A stretch of 32,266 nucleotides of DNA from positions 1-32,266 of the forward strand of contig NZ_JAFKID010000044.1 in the NCBI RefSeq assembly GCF_017306545.1. The letters are read 5' to 3'. Shown piece after piece: positions 15,652 to 24,025 of this stretch (the first letter of the stretch is position 1; every line of letters starts with the position of its first letter). The position numbers and the translations under genes are program-made. The notes below the pieces were generated by a model. That model was not told where the DNA came from, did not search any database, and saw nothing but the letters and a program-made list of their open reading frames with translations. Source of the DNA: Mesorhizobium sp. GTDB taxonomy: Bacteria; Pseudomonadota; Alphaproteobacteria; Rhizobiales; Rhizobiaceae.

Positions 15652-16713
15652 ATGCGTCTGCCAGGCTTCGTCGCCTTCCTTTCCGCCTGCCTTGCTTTCG
15701 CCGGCTGCACCTCGAGCCGCGGCATCGAGGATATCGTGCCCGGCCCTTCCATGGAGACGACCAGCGCCATCGCGCGCCCGGCCGCGCCGGTTCGCGCCGC
15801 CGCGCCCAGAGCCGAGATCGCGACCGCTCGGGTCCGCACGGCCTCCGTCGCCGACGCGGCCTTTTCCATGCCGCAGATGACGTCCGACGTGGAACCCGAG
15901 GCGCTGGTGGCGGACAAGCCCGAGCCGGTGAGCCTTGCGGCCGTGATGCCCGCACCTCGTCCGGCGCTGCGCGGCGGCGATGACGACAGGCCCGTGATCC
16001 GGGACGGGGCGATCCGCCAGCACCGTTTCCGCGATGCCAAGCCGATCAATTTCGGCCGCCATTCGCCGAAAAACCTCGCCGTGCACGGTGTCGACGTCTC
16101 GCGCTGGCAAGGCGACATCGATTGGGGCAAGCTGCGCGAGCAGGGCGCCAATTTCGCGTACATCAAGGCGACCGACGGCGGCGACCACATCGACCCGATG
16201 TTCAGGCAGAACTGGAAGGGCGCGGGCGAAGCCGGCCTGGCGCGCGGCGCCTATCATTTCTTCTACTGGTGTCGCACGGCAGGCGAGCAGGCCGACTGGT
16301 TCATCCGCAACGTGCCGAAGGTGCGGGGTGCGCTGCCGCCGGTCATCGACGTGGAATGGAACCACCAGTCATCCTGCAAGCGCCGCCCCTCGCGCGCCAC
16401 GGTGCTCGAAAAGATGCAGGTCTTCATGGACAAACTGGAGGCGCATTACGGCCAGCGCCCCATCATCTACACCTCGCCGGATTTTTACGCCGATAATTTG
16501 CGCGGCGCCTTCCCGAACCATCCCTTCTGGCTGCGCTCGGTGGCCCGGCATCCGTCCAAGGTCTATTCCGACCGCGACTGGGTGTTCTGGCAGTATTCCG
16601 GCTCCGGCCTGTCGCATGGCGTGAGCGGCCGCATCGACCTGAACGTCTTCAACGGCACCGAGGCCGAGTGGCGCAGCTGGCGCGGCGGGCGTCAGGAGAT
16701 GGCCGCCAACTGA
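15652..16713 (+). CDS. GH25 lysozyme-like lipoprotein
   Basis: A 353-aa cell-wall hydrolase. It begins with a lipoprotein-type signal ending FAGC (Cys19), so it is probably anchored in a membrane facing the periplasm. Residues 20-135 are a low-complexity Ala/Pro/Arg-rich linker. Residues 143-345 are a glycoside hydrolase family 25 domain: GVDVSRWQGDIDW with Asp148, AYIKATDGGDHIDPMF, RGAYHFFYW, and the catalytic pair in VIDVEWN (Asp233, Glu235), closing with VFWQYSGSG and RIDLNVFNG. Such muramidases cut the N-acetylmuramic acid/N-acetylglucosamine bond of peptidoglycan. The ATG at 15652 starts the lipoprotein signal. The 261-bp region before it has an AT-rich stretch (15540-15595) but no gene. 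Confidence 0.9.
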   Translation: MRLPGFVAFLSACLAFAGCTSSRGIEDIVPGPSMETTSAIARPAAPVRAAAPRAEIATARVRTASVADAAFSMPQMTSDVEPEALVADKPEPVSLAAVMPAPRPALRGGDDDRPVIRDGAIRQHRFRDAKPINFGRHSPKNLAVHGVDVSRWQGDIDWGKLREQGANFAYIKATDGGDHIDPMFRQNWKGAGEAGLARGAYHFFYWCRTAGEQADWFIRNVPKVRGALPPVIDVEWNHQSSCKRRPSRATVLEKMQVFMDKLEAHYGQRPIIYTSPDFYADNLRGAFPNHPFWLRSVARHPSKVYSDRDWVFWQYSGSGLSHGVSGRIDLNVFNGTEAEWRSWRGGRQEMAAN

Positions 16714-16830
16714 GGGCGGCGCCGGCCGACGTCGATCTGGACCAATGCGTTGTTGTGACCGCGGCGGTGGCGCTGCGCTGCGCGGCTTCCTATCTGCGGG
16801 CTGGACGCCATTGCCCCTGGAGAGAGCACG

Positions 16831-17706
16831 ATGACCGATTCCGCAGAATACACGCCGCCGAAAGTCTGGACCTGGGACAAGGGCAACGGCGGCACCTTCG
16901 CCAGCATCAACCGTCCGGTCGCCGGTCCCACGCATGAGAAGGTCCTGCCCGTCGGCAAGCATCCTTTCCAGCTCTATTCGCTGGGTACGCCGAACGGCCA
17001 GAAAGTCACCATCATGTTCGAGGAACTGCTGGCGGCCGGCCACAAAGGCGCCGAATACGACGCCTGGCTGATCGAAATCGGCAAGGGCGACCAGTTCGGC
17101 TCCGGCTTCGTCGAGGTCAACCCGAACTCCAAGATCCCGGCGCTGGTGGACCGCAGCGGGCCGAAACCGATCCGCGTCTTCGAGTCCGGCTCGATCCTGG
17201 TCCATCTGGCCGAGAAGTTCGGCGCCTTCCTGCCGACGGCCCAGCCGGCGCGCGCCGAGACGCTGTCCTGGCTGTTCTGGCAAATGGGCTCGGCCCCCTT
17301 CCTCGGCGGCGGCTTCGGCCATTTCTATGCCTACGCGCCGGAAAAGATCAAATACGCCATCGACCGCTACGCCATGGAAACCAAGCGCCAGTTTGACGTG
17401 CTCGACCGGCGGCTCGCCGACAACGAGTTCATCGCCGGCAGCGAATACACCATCGCCGATATGGCGATCTGGCCCTGGTACGGCGGGCTGGTGAAAGGCT
17501 GGCAGTACGGCGATTCGGCGACGTTCCTTTCGACGCACGAATACAAGCATGTGAACCGCTGGGCCGACCAGATCTTCGCCCGTCCTGCGGTGACGCGCGG
17601 CCGCAAGGTCAACCGCACCTCGGGCGATCCCGCCAGCCAGCTTCGCGAACGTCATGACGCGAGCGATTTCGATACGAAGACGCAAGACAAGGTGGCGGCG
17701 GAGTAG
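16831..17706 (+). CDS. yghU: YghU-type glutathione S-transferase (Nu class)
   Basis: A 291-aa protein nearly collinear with E. coli YghU, as recalled: KVWTWDKGNGGTFASINRPV at the start, GPTHEKVLPVGKHPFQLYSL, FVEVNPNSKIPALVD, RVFESGSILVHLAEKFG, and a C-terminal helical domain ending RERHDASDFDTKTQDK. YghU-type enzymes bind two glutathiones and reduce organic hydroperoxides and disulfide-bonded substrates; the threonine-rich start of the thioredoxin fold (LGTPNGQKVT) replaces a catalytic cysteine. It is a cytoplasmic stress-defence enzyme. GGAGAGAG precedes the start. It is monocistronic; the 208-bp gap after it (17707-17914) shows no gene. Confidence 0.95.
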   Translation: MTDSAEYTPPKVWTWDKGNGGTFASINRPVAGPTHEKVLPVGKHPFQLYSLGTPNGQKVTIMFEELLAAGHKGAEYDAWLIEIGKGDQFGSGFVEVNPNSKIPALVDRSGPKPIRVFESGSILVHLAEKFGAFLPTAQPARAETLSWLFWQMGSAPFLGGGFGHFYAYAPEKIKYAIDRYAMETKRQFDVLDRRLADNEFIAGSEYTIADMAIWPWYGGLVKGWQYGDSATFLSTHEYKHVNRWADQIFARPAVTRGRKVNRTSGDPASQLRERHDASDFDTKTQDKVAAE

Positions 17707-17914
17707 GCCCGGACCGTCTGGCCGTTCCTCTGCCTCGGGCGGAAGGTCGGACGAGGTTGCGCCCTGGTCGATGTGCGGCAGTTTCACTGGGCCGAATCGA
17801 TCACCTGCCCTTTGCCGACCCATCGAGCGGAGAATAAAGCGACAGGAACTTTGTCATAGTGGGCTCCTGTCGGCTTGCCTTCCGGGAGAAGGGCGCAAGC
17901 CGCTTTGCGATTGT

Positions 17915-18745
17915 TCATTTCCGTTCGACGACGACTTCCAGATATTCGCCCGGTGCGACCACCGAGCCGTCTCCGATGCGATTGAATCGTGCGATCACGG
18001 CTTCCAGATCGGCGGCGAGCGCTTCCTGTCTGGCGTCATCGAGGGCCGCGAAGGCTTTCACCGCAGGGCCGTAATAGGTCCTGAACACGTCGAGGAAATG
18101 CGCGGCCGAGCGATAGCGGAAGATGAAGGCGCGCGGCACGGCATGGATTGAAGCCGCACGTTCGCCGAACAGGGCGTGCAGATGCTCGCTCGTGCCCCAC
18201 AGAAGCGGCGATCTCGCCCCGGCCGGCGGCGGCACATGGCGGCCGATCGCCTTGAACAGTTCCCCTATGAATCCCTGCGGCGTCCAGTTGGCGAGGCCGA
18301 TCCTGCCATGCGGCTTGCAGACGCGCGCCAGTTCGGCCGCCGCCCGCTCCTGGTCCGGCGTGAACATCACGCCGAACGTCGAGGTGACGAAATCGAAGCT
18401 CGCGTCGTCGAACGGCAGGTTCTCGGCGTCCGCTTCCCGGAACGCCATGGCAAACCCGTTTGCCTCCGCTCTCGCCCGCGCCCGTGCCAGCAAGGCAGGA
18501 ACGTAGTCGGTCGCCGTCACCTCGCACCAGCGGCGGGCCGCGGCGAGCGAGGCGTTGCCGTTGCCGGCCGCGACATCGAGCACGCGGTGGCCTGCGCGCA
18601 GGTCGAGCGCTTCGCACAGCTGTTCGCCGACAATCTGCAAGGTCGAACCGATGAGGGCATAGTCGCCCGACGACCAGGCGTCGTGCTGGCGTGCCTTGAG
18701 GCCGGTGAGATCGACGGAGTGCGGCAAAGTCTGGACGGCTGGCAT
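17915..18745 (-). CDS. SAM-dependent methyltransferase (class I)
   Basis: A 276-aa class I methyltransferase. Motif I VLDVAAGNGNASLAAA is at 55-70, followed by a conserved acidic strand (VTATDYVPALLARA), then READAENLPFDDASFDFVTSTFGVMF, the typical post-I and motif II region of UbiE/Methyltransf_11-type enzymes. The C-terminal half (PRAFIFRYRSAAHFLDVFRTYYGP) fits small-molecule methyltransferases. The substrate is unknown. The start at 18745 is supported by GGAGGAAGGAA upstream. It diverges from an HxlR regulator 163 bp away, which is likely to control it. Confidence 0.85.
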   Translation of the reverse strand: MPAVQTLPHSVDLTGLKARQHDAWSSGDYALIGSTLQIVGEQLCEALDLRAGHRVLDVAAGNGNASLAAARRWCEVTATDYVPALLARARARAEANGFAMAFREADAENLPFDDASFDFVTSTFGVMFTPDQERAAAELARVCKPHGRIGLANWTPQGFIGELFKAIGRHVPPPAGARSPLLWGTSEHLHALFGERAASIHAVPRAFIFRYRSAAHFLDVFRTYYGPAVKAFAALDDARQEALAADLEAVIARFNRIGDGSVVAPGEYLEVVVERK

Positions 18746-18908
18746 GATCGTGTTCCTTCCTCCGGCCGATCTGGCGACGCGGCGGACAGATGAGTGGGCC
18801 GGGTTCGCGGGCCTTGGTTCTGAACTGATGGAAGTTTCGGCTCGACGGCATCGGCCGGCAACTTTAATATCTGAAGCGGTGTGGCCTGGGTCCCCGAAGG
18901 GGAACGGC

Positions 18909-19598
18909 ATGGCGATAAAGAGCGGCTACGGCCAGTTTTGCCCGGTGGCGCTTGCCGCCACGATCCTGGCGGAGCGGTGGATGCCGCTGGTCATCCGCGA
19001 ACTTCTCTGCGGAAGCGTCCGTTTCAACGAACTCCAGCGCGGGGTGCCGCGCATGTCGTCGGCGCTGCTGGCGCAACGTCTCAAGCAATTGCAGTTCGCC
19101 GGGATCGTCCAGCGCCTGAGCGGCGCCGGCGGGATCGAATACCATCTCACGCCGGCCGGCCGGGAATTGTTTCCGGTAATCAGGGAAATGGGCGTGTGGT
19201 CGCAACGGTGGCTGCGCCACGATCTCGTCGACACCGATAATCTCGATTCGGACCTTCTTATGTGGGACATCCGCCGCACCGTCATCGGTCATGCGCCGGA
19301 GCGGCCCGGACGCTATGTCGCCGAATTCCGGCTCTCGGGCGTGCCGGCCAGCCGGCGCTGTTACTGGCTGGTGTTCGAGGGCGGGACGGTCGATCTCTGC
19401 TATCGGGACCCCGGCTTCGACGTCGACCTTTTCGTGCAAGCCGGCCTGCGCGTGCTGACGCAAGTCTGGCTCGGCCACATTCCGCTCGGCGAGGCCATCC
19501 GGGACGAGAGGCTGAGCCTCGACGGCAGCCGAGCCGACATCGCCGCCTTCAAGTCGTGGTTCGTCCTGAGCCCGTTCGCGCAGGCCGCCATGACGTGA
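18909..19598 (+). CDS. HxlR family regulator with C-terminal SCP2-like domain
   Basis: A 229-aa regulator. Residues 1-100 are an HxlR winged helix: CPVALAATILAERWMPLVIREL, then RFNELQRGVPRMSSALLAQRLKQL and YHLTPAGRELFPVI. Residues 125-229 resemble the sterol-carrier-protein-2-like domain found on a subgroup of HxlR proteins (YWLVFEGGTVDLCYRDPGFDVD, then LTQVWLGHIPLGEAIRDERL), a possible ligand-binding part. HxlR proteins sense thiol or aldehyde stress or small ligands; Cys11 lies at the usual sensor position. The start at 18909 follows GAAGGGGAA. It probably controls itself and the divergent methyltransferase; a TAATAT at 18865-18870 is a candidate -10. Confidence 0.85.
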   Translation: MAIKSGYGQFCPVALAATILAERWMPLVIRELLCGSVRFNELQRGVPRMSSALLAQRLKQLQFAGIVQRLSGAGGIEYHLTPAGRELFPVIREMGVWSQRWLRHDLVDTDNLDSDLLMWDIRRTVIGHAPERPGRYVAEFRLSGVPASRRCYWLVFEGGTVDLCYRDPGFDVDLFVQAGLRVLTQVWLGHIPLGEAIRDERLSLDGSRADIAAFKSWFVLSPFAQAAMT

Positions 19599-19643
19599 AC
19601 CCGCCTGCGACAACGCGAACTGGCATCTCCAGTGGCCGGGTTC
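19597..19643. terminator. Candidate bidirectional terminator between convergent genes
   Basis: An outer stem GAACCCG/CGGGTTC (19597-19603 with 19637-19643) and an inner perfect stem-loop ACTGG-CATCT-CCAGT (19619-19633) fill the gap between the HxlR stop and the sigma-factor stop. The structure just touches both stop codons. There is no U-tract, so termination strength is uncertain. Confidence 0.4.
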
Positions 19644-20519
19644 ATTCCGCCAACGCGCTGACCGCGAGTGCGGCGAGCTGGTCTGTCTCGGCCACGGCAT
19701 CCACGGCGACGACGCGATCGCCTTTCGTCGTTACGCGCAGGACCAGCAGCGTCGCGCCGTCGCGCTCGACCAGAATGCCGACGCCGCCGTCGATCAGGGC
19801 AGCCTTGGCGCCGCGCGCCCGGCCGTTGAACATGGTCGCCACGGCCTGAGCGCCGCGCAGTTCGGCCTGCGAACCCAACCGGGTTGCGGCCTCGTCTGCC
19901 CGGAACACGACGTCCGGGTCGAGAATGGAAAGCAGCGCCTCGAAATTCCCGTCACGCGAGGCCACAAGAAAAGCCTCGACCACCTTGCGCTGGCGAGCGC
20001 GATCGGCTGTCGGCGAAGTCGGCGCGCCCTGCACGCGGCGGCGCGCGCGGCTTGCCAACTGGCGGGCGGCGTCGGTGGAGCGGCCGACGATCGGCGCGAT
20101 GTCGTCGAAGGCGAGGTCGAACATGTCGTGCAGCACGAAGGCTACGCGCTCTGCCGGCGCCAGCGTCTCCAGCACGATCAGCATCGCCAGACCGACGGAG
20201 TCGGCCATGGCAACCTCCCGCTCGGGGTCCTGGCCGCTTCGCTCGGCATCGTCGGGCAGGTCGGGCCGGTTTCCCCGATCGGCTCCTCGCGGCGGATCTT
20301 GCGCGAACGCAGAGTGTCCAGGCAGATGCGCGCGACGACCGTGGTCAACCAGCCGCCGAGATTGCCGACGTCGCCGGCATCCGTGCGCACCAGCCGCAAC
20401 CATGCTTCCTGCACCGCCTCTTCCGCCTCCGCCCGTGAGCCAAACATGCAGTAAACAAACGCCTGCAAATGCGCGCGATTGGCCTCGAAGCGGTCCGCCA
20501 GAATTTTTTTCTCGTCCAT
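19642..20519 (-). pseudogene. ECF sigma factor (SigJ/ECF41-like) with SnoaL-type C-terminal domain, frameshifted
   Basis: Two overlapping frames together make one ECF sigma factor of about 292 aa. The first (from ATG 20519) gives region 2: FEANRAHLQAFVYCMFGSRAEAEEAVQEAWLRL and GGWLTTVVARICLDTLRSRK. The second gives region 4 (ADSVGLAMLIVLETLAPAERVAF, then DDIAPIVGRSTDAARQLASRARRRVQG) and a SnoaL/NTF2-like tail with VVEAFLVASRDGNFEALLSILDPDVVF. The frame changes between about 20245 and 20275, near a GGGGAAA tract; one missing base would explain it. As read, the product stops after region 2 and is inactive. A sequencing error is the main alternative. The tail is typical of ECF groups that control a neighbouring AhpD/CMD-like gene, which is present and divergent. 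Confidence 0.85.
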
Positions 20520-20555
20520 CGGTCACGTTTTCCTTTCGTCGTCCGTCAAGCTCAT

Positions 20556-20602
20556 GACGAACGAGTTCCGGTCCATGTGACATGGCCGGCGGTAACATCG
20601 TC
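20556..20602. promoter_or_regulatory. Mirror-symmetric divergent ECF promoter with shared -35 box
   Basis: TGTGACA at 20576-20582 reads TGTCACA on the minus strand. On the plus strand it is followed after exactly 16 bp by CGTC (20599-20602), leading to the CMD-like gene. On the minus strand, also after exactly 16 bp, comes CGTC (20559-20556), leading to the sigma gene. The recalled ECF41 promoter consensus is TGTCACA plus CGTC. The minus-strand copy matches it perfectly; the plus-strand copy has one difference. Both -10 boxes sit 20 bp from the centre at 20579. Confidence 0.75.
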
Positions 20603-20626
20603 CTGAATCGGAAACGGAGACTTATC

Positions 20627-21085
20627 ATGCAAGCCAGAATGAAGAACCCCGCGGTCCTGCTGCCCGAAGCCATGAAGGCGCTGCTCGCGCTTGGCAAGGC
20701 GGCTCAGGGCGAGGGGCTCTCGTCCGTGACCGTGAAGCTGGTCCATCTGCGCGCCAGCCAGATCAACGGTTGCAGCGTGTGCGTGGACATGCACGCGCAG
20801 GAACTGAAGCAGGCCGGCGAGACGGATCGGCGCATTTTCGCCGTCGCGGCCTGGCGGGACACGCCGTTCTTCACCGACGCCGAGCGCGCGGCGCTCGCCC
20901 TGACGGAAGCCGTGACGCGGCTGGCCGACCGGCCCGACGCGGTTCCGGACGAGGTGTGGAACGAGGCGGCAAGGCATTACGGCGAACAGGCGCTTGCGGC
21001 GCTCATCCTCCAGATCGCCCAGATCAATCTCTGGAACCGGCTGAACGCCAGCGTGCGTCAGGTGGCCGGCGCCGCCTGGAATTAA
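20627..21085 (+). CDS. AhpD/carboxymuconolactone decarboxylase-like protein
   Basis: A 152-aa all-helical protein of the CMD/AhpD family. The redox motif is present: NGCSVCVDMH with Cys49, Cys52 and His56, the CxxC-x3-H arrangement of AhpD-type peroxidase partners. FTDAERAALALTEAVTRL is the conserved second helix. It is likely a thiol-dependent antioxidant or detoxifying enzyme in the cytoplasm rather than a true carboxymuconolactone decarboxylase. The start at 20627 is preceded by GGAGA; an ATG at 20582 overlaps the promoter -35 and is rejected. It is probably controlled by the divergent ECF sigma factor through the promoter at 20576-20602. If that sigma factor is truly broken, expression may be low. 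Confidence 0.9.
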   Translation: MQARMKNPAVLLPEAMKALLALGKAAQGEGLSSVTVKLVHLRASQINGCSVCVDMHAQELKQAGETDRRIFAVAAWRDTPFFTDAERAALALTEAVTRLADRPDAVPDEVWNEAARHYGEQALAALILQIAQINLWNRLNASVRQVAGAAWN

Positions 21086-21549
21086 GCGGCGGCGCTTTGG
21101 GATTATGCCGGGTCCCCTCGGCCGGACGGGCCGCTCCCGGCCCTCCGGTCTGTATGGACGGCACAGGCCTTGCCGTAGCCGGCCGGGAGCGCTGGCGTCG
21201 CCGACGTTTCGTTTCTATGTCGCCGGGTCGTACATGAATTCGCGGAGTTCTTGCGAGCAACGGCAGGCGACCGCGATCTTGCTTGCCAGGATCGACCGTT
21301 TGGTGAGGTGATCTGTCTGCGCCTGATGGGCTCGCGCCGTTCCCGGACGCTCCAGCCACTCGGTAAACATTTCGACGGGACGATCCGCCCTCAGCGGCCG
21401 GGCAGCCTGGCTCGCGTAATCTCAGCCTTCGGGATCTGGAAGTGATGATGTCCAAGCGTCGCATCCACGCCGGCCATTCTATGATCCATCGTGCGCTTCG
21501 CGCCGCTGCTGCTTGATCGTCCAAGTGACGATTTTTCGACAATGCCGGA
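21086..21549. other. Intergenic region without a recognised gene
   Basis: 464 bp between two convergent genes. No reading frame here has recognisable domain content or a convincing ribosome-binding site. A 10-bp inverted repeat GCTCCCGGCC/GGCCGGGAGC (21133-21142 and 21181-21190) is the most evident structure and may help end transcription of the CMD-like gene. The region may hold decayed coding DNA. Confidence 0.5.
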
Positions 21550-23187
21550 TCAAACGGTCGTATTCTCGTTCCTTGCCGTCAGTCGTGACAGCCAGTCGGG
21601 ATCCATTTCCGGCACGGAGGACAGCAGGAGTTCCGTATAGGGGTGATGCGGCGGCCGGAATATCTCGTCCTTCGGGCCGCTTTCCACCACGACGCCTTCC
21701 TTCATCACCACCACCTCGTCGGCGATCGCCCTGACCGTGGCGATGTCATGGGTGATGAACATGTAGGTAAGGTCGCGTTCGCGTTGCAGCCGAACCAGCA
21801 GCTTCAGCATGCTTTCGGCGACGAGCTGGTCCAGCGAACTCGTCACCTCGTCGCAGATGACGAGTTGCGGATCGGCCGCAAGCGCACGCGCGATGCCGAC
21901 GCGCTGCTTCTGGCCGCCCGACAGCTCCGACGGCAGGCGGTCGAGATAGACGGCGGGATCGAGCTCGATGTCGTTCAAAAGCTGCCGCGTTCGCGCTTCC
22001 AGCGCCTTGCCGGTCAGCCCGAGATAGAAGCGGATCGGCCGCCCGACGATCTCGCGCACCCGCTGGCGCGGATTGAGCGCGGTGTCGGCCATCTGGTAGA
22101 CCATCTGCACCTGACGCAGCTCTGCCTTGCTCCGCTCGCGATATCCGGGCGGCAGCGTCTTTCCGGCAAGCTCGACCCGGCCGCCTCTCGCCGGCAGCAG
22201 CCCCATGATGACCCGGGCGAGCGTGGATTTCCCCGAGCCGGACTCGCCGACCACCGCAACGGTCCGTCCCTTGGGAAGGTCGAACGAGATGCCGGACAGG
22301 ACTTTGTGCTCGCCATAGGCGGCGTCCACCTTCTCTATTTTCATCAGCGTCGACGCGGGGGCAGCGTCCTGCCGCGGCGGCGCCTTGAAACTGCGCACTG
22401 CCCAAAGCGATTTTGTGTAGTCCTGCCGGGGGCTGGACAGCATAGTGCGGGTAGGCGCCTCCTCGATGGTCTCGCCATTGCGCAGGACCATGACCCTGTC
22501 CGCCATCTGCGCCACCACGGCAAGGTCGTGGCTGACATAGATGGCCGCGGTGCCGAGCGACTGGACGGCGTCGCGGATGGCCGACAGGACCTCGATCTGG
22601 GTGGTGACGTCGAGCGCCGTGGTCGGTTCGTCGAAAATGATCAGGTCGGGGCGGCATGCCATCGCCATGGCCGTCATCGCCCGTTGCAGCTGGCCGCCGG
22701 AAACCTGGTGTGGATAGCGGAATCCAATCTCATCGGGATTGGGCAGTTGCAGCTTCCTGTAGAGCTCGACCGCGTCGGCCTCGGCCTCCGTCCGGGTCAT
22801 CAGGCGGCGGAGGACGGGAAACTCGACATGCTGGTCAATCAGGCGGAAGGCGGGGTTGAAACTGGCCGCCGCTGACTGGGCGACATAGGCGATCCGCGAC
22901 GAGCGCAGCCCGCGCCGGAGCTTGCGTGGCGCGCCGATAAGCTCGATGCCGTCGAACTTCACGCTGCCGCCGGCAAACCTGCAGCCGTCGCGCACGAAGC
23001 CCATGGCGGCCAGCCCGATGGTGGACTTGCCGGCGCCCGACTCGCCGATGAGGCCGAACACCTCGCCGCGCTTCACCGTCAGGTCGACACCCTTGACGAT
23101 CGGCAGCCAGGCGTCCTGCGCCTTGCCTTCGATGCGCAGGTCGCGGATCGAAAGAAGGGGGGCGTCGGGCGGATCCTGCCTAGGCAT
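21550..23187 (-). CDS. Dipeptide-type ABC transporter ATPase, fused DppD-DppF
   Basis: A 545-aa protein with two complete ABC ATPase domains. The first has Walker A GESGAGKST at 48-56, signature VSGGQLQRA and Walker B LIIFDEPTTALD. The second has GESGSGKST, LSGGQKQRVGIARA and LVICDEVTSSLD. Each domain has its switch histidine (YVSHD, FITHD). The fusion takes the place of separate DppD and DppF-like subunits of the peptide/opine/nickel importer family and would energise the two permeases encoded upstream. It is the last gene of the operon, 3 bp after the DppC-like gene. The substrate is not readable from the ATPase. Confidence 0.95.
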   Translation of the reverse strand: MPRQDPPDAPLLSIRDLRIEGKAQDAWLPIVKGVDLTVKRGEVFGLIGESGAGKSTIGLAAMGFVRDGCRFAGGSVKFDGIELIGAPRKLRRGLRSSRIAYVAQSAAASFNPAFRLIDQHVEFPVLRRLMTRTEAEADAVELYRKLQLPNPDEIGFRYPHQVSGGQLQRAMTAMAMACRPDLIIFDEPTTALDVTTQIEVLSAIRDAVQSLGTAAIYVSHDLAVVAQMADRVMVLRNGETIEEAPTRTMLSSPRQDYTKSLWAVRSFKAPPRQDAAPASTLMKIEKVDAAYGEHKVLSGISFDLPKGRTVAVVGESGSGKSTLARVIMGLLPARGGRVELAGKTLPPGYRERSKAELRQVQMVYQMADTALNPRQRVREIVGRPIRFYLGLTGKALEARTRQLLNDIELDPAVYLDRLPSELSGGQKQRVGIARALAADPQLVICDEVTSSLDQLVAESMLKLLVRLQRERDLTYMFITHDIATVRAIADEVVVMKEGVVVESGPKDEIFRPPHHPYTELLLSSVPEMDPDWLSRLTARNENTTV

Positions 23188-23190
23188 CGT

Positions 23191-24018
23191 TCAGTCCTTC
23201 ATCCCGCTGACCTTGTGGAGGATCCAGTCGACCACGAAATTGACGGCCACCGTCAGCAACGCGATGGCCGCCGCCGGCAGCAGCGGCGTGATGTCGCCGA
23301 ACGTGATCAGCGTCGCGTTCTCGCGAACCATCGAACCCCAGTCGGCCAAGGGCGGCTGGATGCCGAGCCCGAGAAAGGACAGGGCGGCTATGGTCAGGAA
23401 CACGAAGCAGAATCGCATGCCGAATTCCGCCACCAGCGGCGCCGCCGCATTCGGCAGGATCTCGCGCCGCATGATCCACAGCAAGCCCTCGCCGCGCACC
23501 CGCGCGGCCTCGACATAGTCCATCGCCACGATGCCGAAGGCCACCGCCCGCGCCAGCCGGAAGACGCGCGTGGAATCGAGCACCGCGATCACCGCGATCA
23601 GTGTCACGATGCCGGTGCCGAAGATGGTCAGCAAAAGCAGGATGAAGATCAGCCCCGGCACGGCCATGATGATGTCGACGACACGCGACAGAACCTGGTC
23701 CACCACACCCCCCAGTGTCGCCGCCAGCAGGCCTGTCACCGTGCCGATGACGAAGGCGAGCGCAGTCGCGAAAAAGGCGATGGCCAGTGTGTTGCGGGCG
23801 CCGAAGATGAGCCGGGTCAGCATGTCTCGGCCCAGATTGTCGGTGCCCAGCCAATGCTGCGCCGACCATTGCAGATACTGGTCGCCGACGACCTCGCGCT
23901 CGCTGTAAGGCGCCAGCAGCGGCGCGAAGACGGCGACCAGGACATAGATCGCGATGACAGCCGCGCCGAACAGCGCCGTCGGCGGCATCCCCTTCACGGT
24001 GCGGATCAACGACGCCAT
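23191..24018 (-). CDS. ABC transporter permease, DppC-like
   Basis: A 275-aa inner-membrane permease of the DppC/OppC type. It has the N-terminal transmembrane helix (ALFGAAVIAIYVLVAVFAPLLAPYS), the family segment HWLGTDNLGRDMLTRLIFGARNTL, further hydrophobic helices, and the EAA coupling loop DYVEAARVRGEGLLWIMRREILPN that docks on the ATPase. The C-terminal GIQPPLADWGSMVREN is typical. It forms the channel with the DppB-like permease encoded 7 bp upstream. Confidence 0.95.
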   Translation of the reverse strand: MASLIRTVKGMPPTALFGAAVIAIYVLVAVFAPLLAPYSEREVVGDQYLQWSAQHWLGTDNLGRDMLTRLIFGARNTLAIAFFATALAFVIGTVTGLLAATLGGVVDQVLSRVVDIIMAVPGLIFILLLLTIFGTGIVTLIAVIAVLDSTRVFRLARAVAFGIVAMDYVEAARVRGEGLLWIMRREILPNAAAPLVAEFGMRFCFVFLTIAALSFLGLGIQPPLADWGSMVRENATLITFGDITPLLPAAAIALLTVAVNFVVDWILHKVSGMKD

Positions 24019-24025
24019 CGCAGCC

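Noticed and set aside
20235-20285. Programmed -1 ribosomal frameshifting in the sigma factor gene
   Set aside because: The GGGGAAAC tract is not aligned as a canonical X-XXY-YYZ slippery heptamer in the zero frame, and no clear stimulatory structure was seen. A mutation or sequencing error is simpler.
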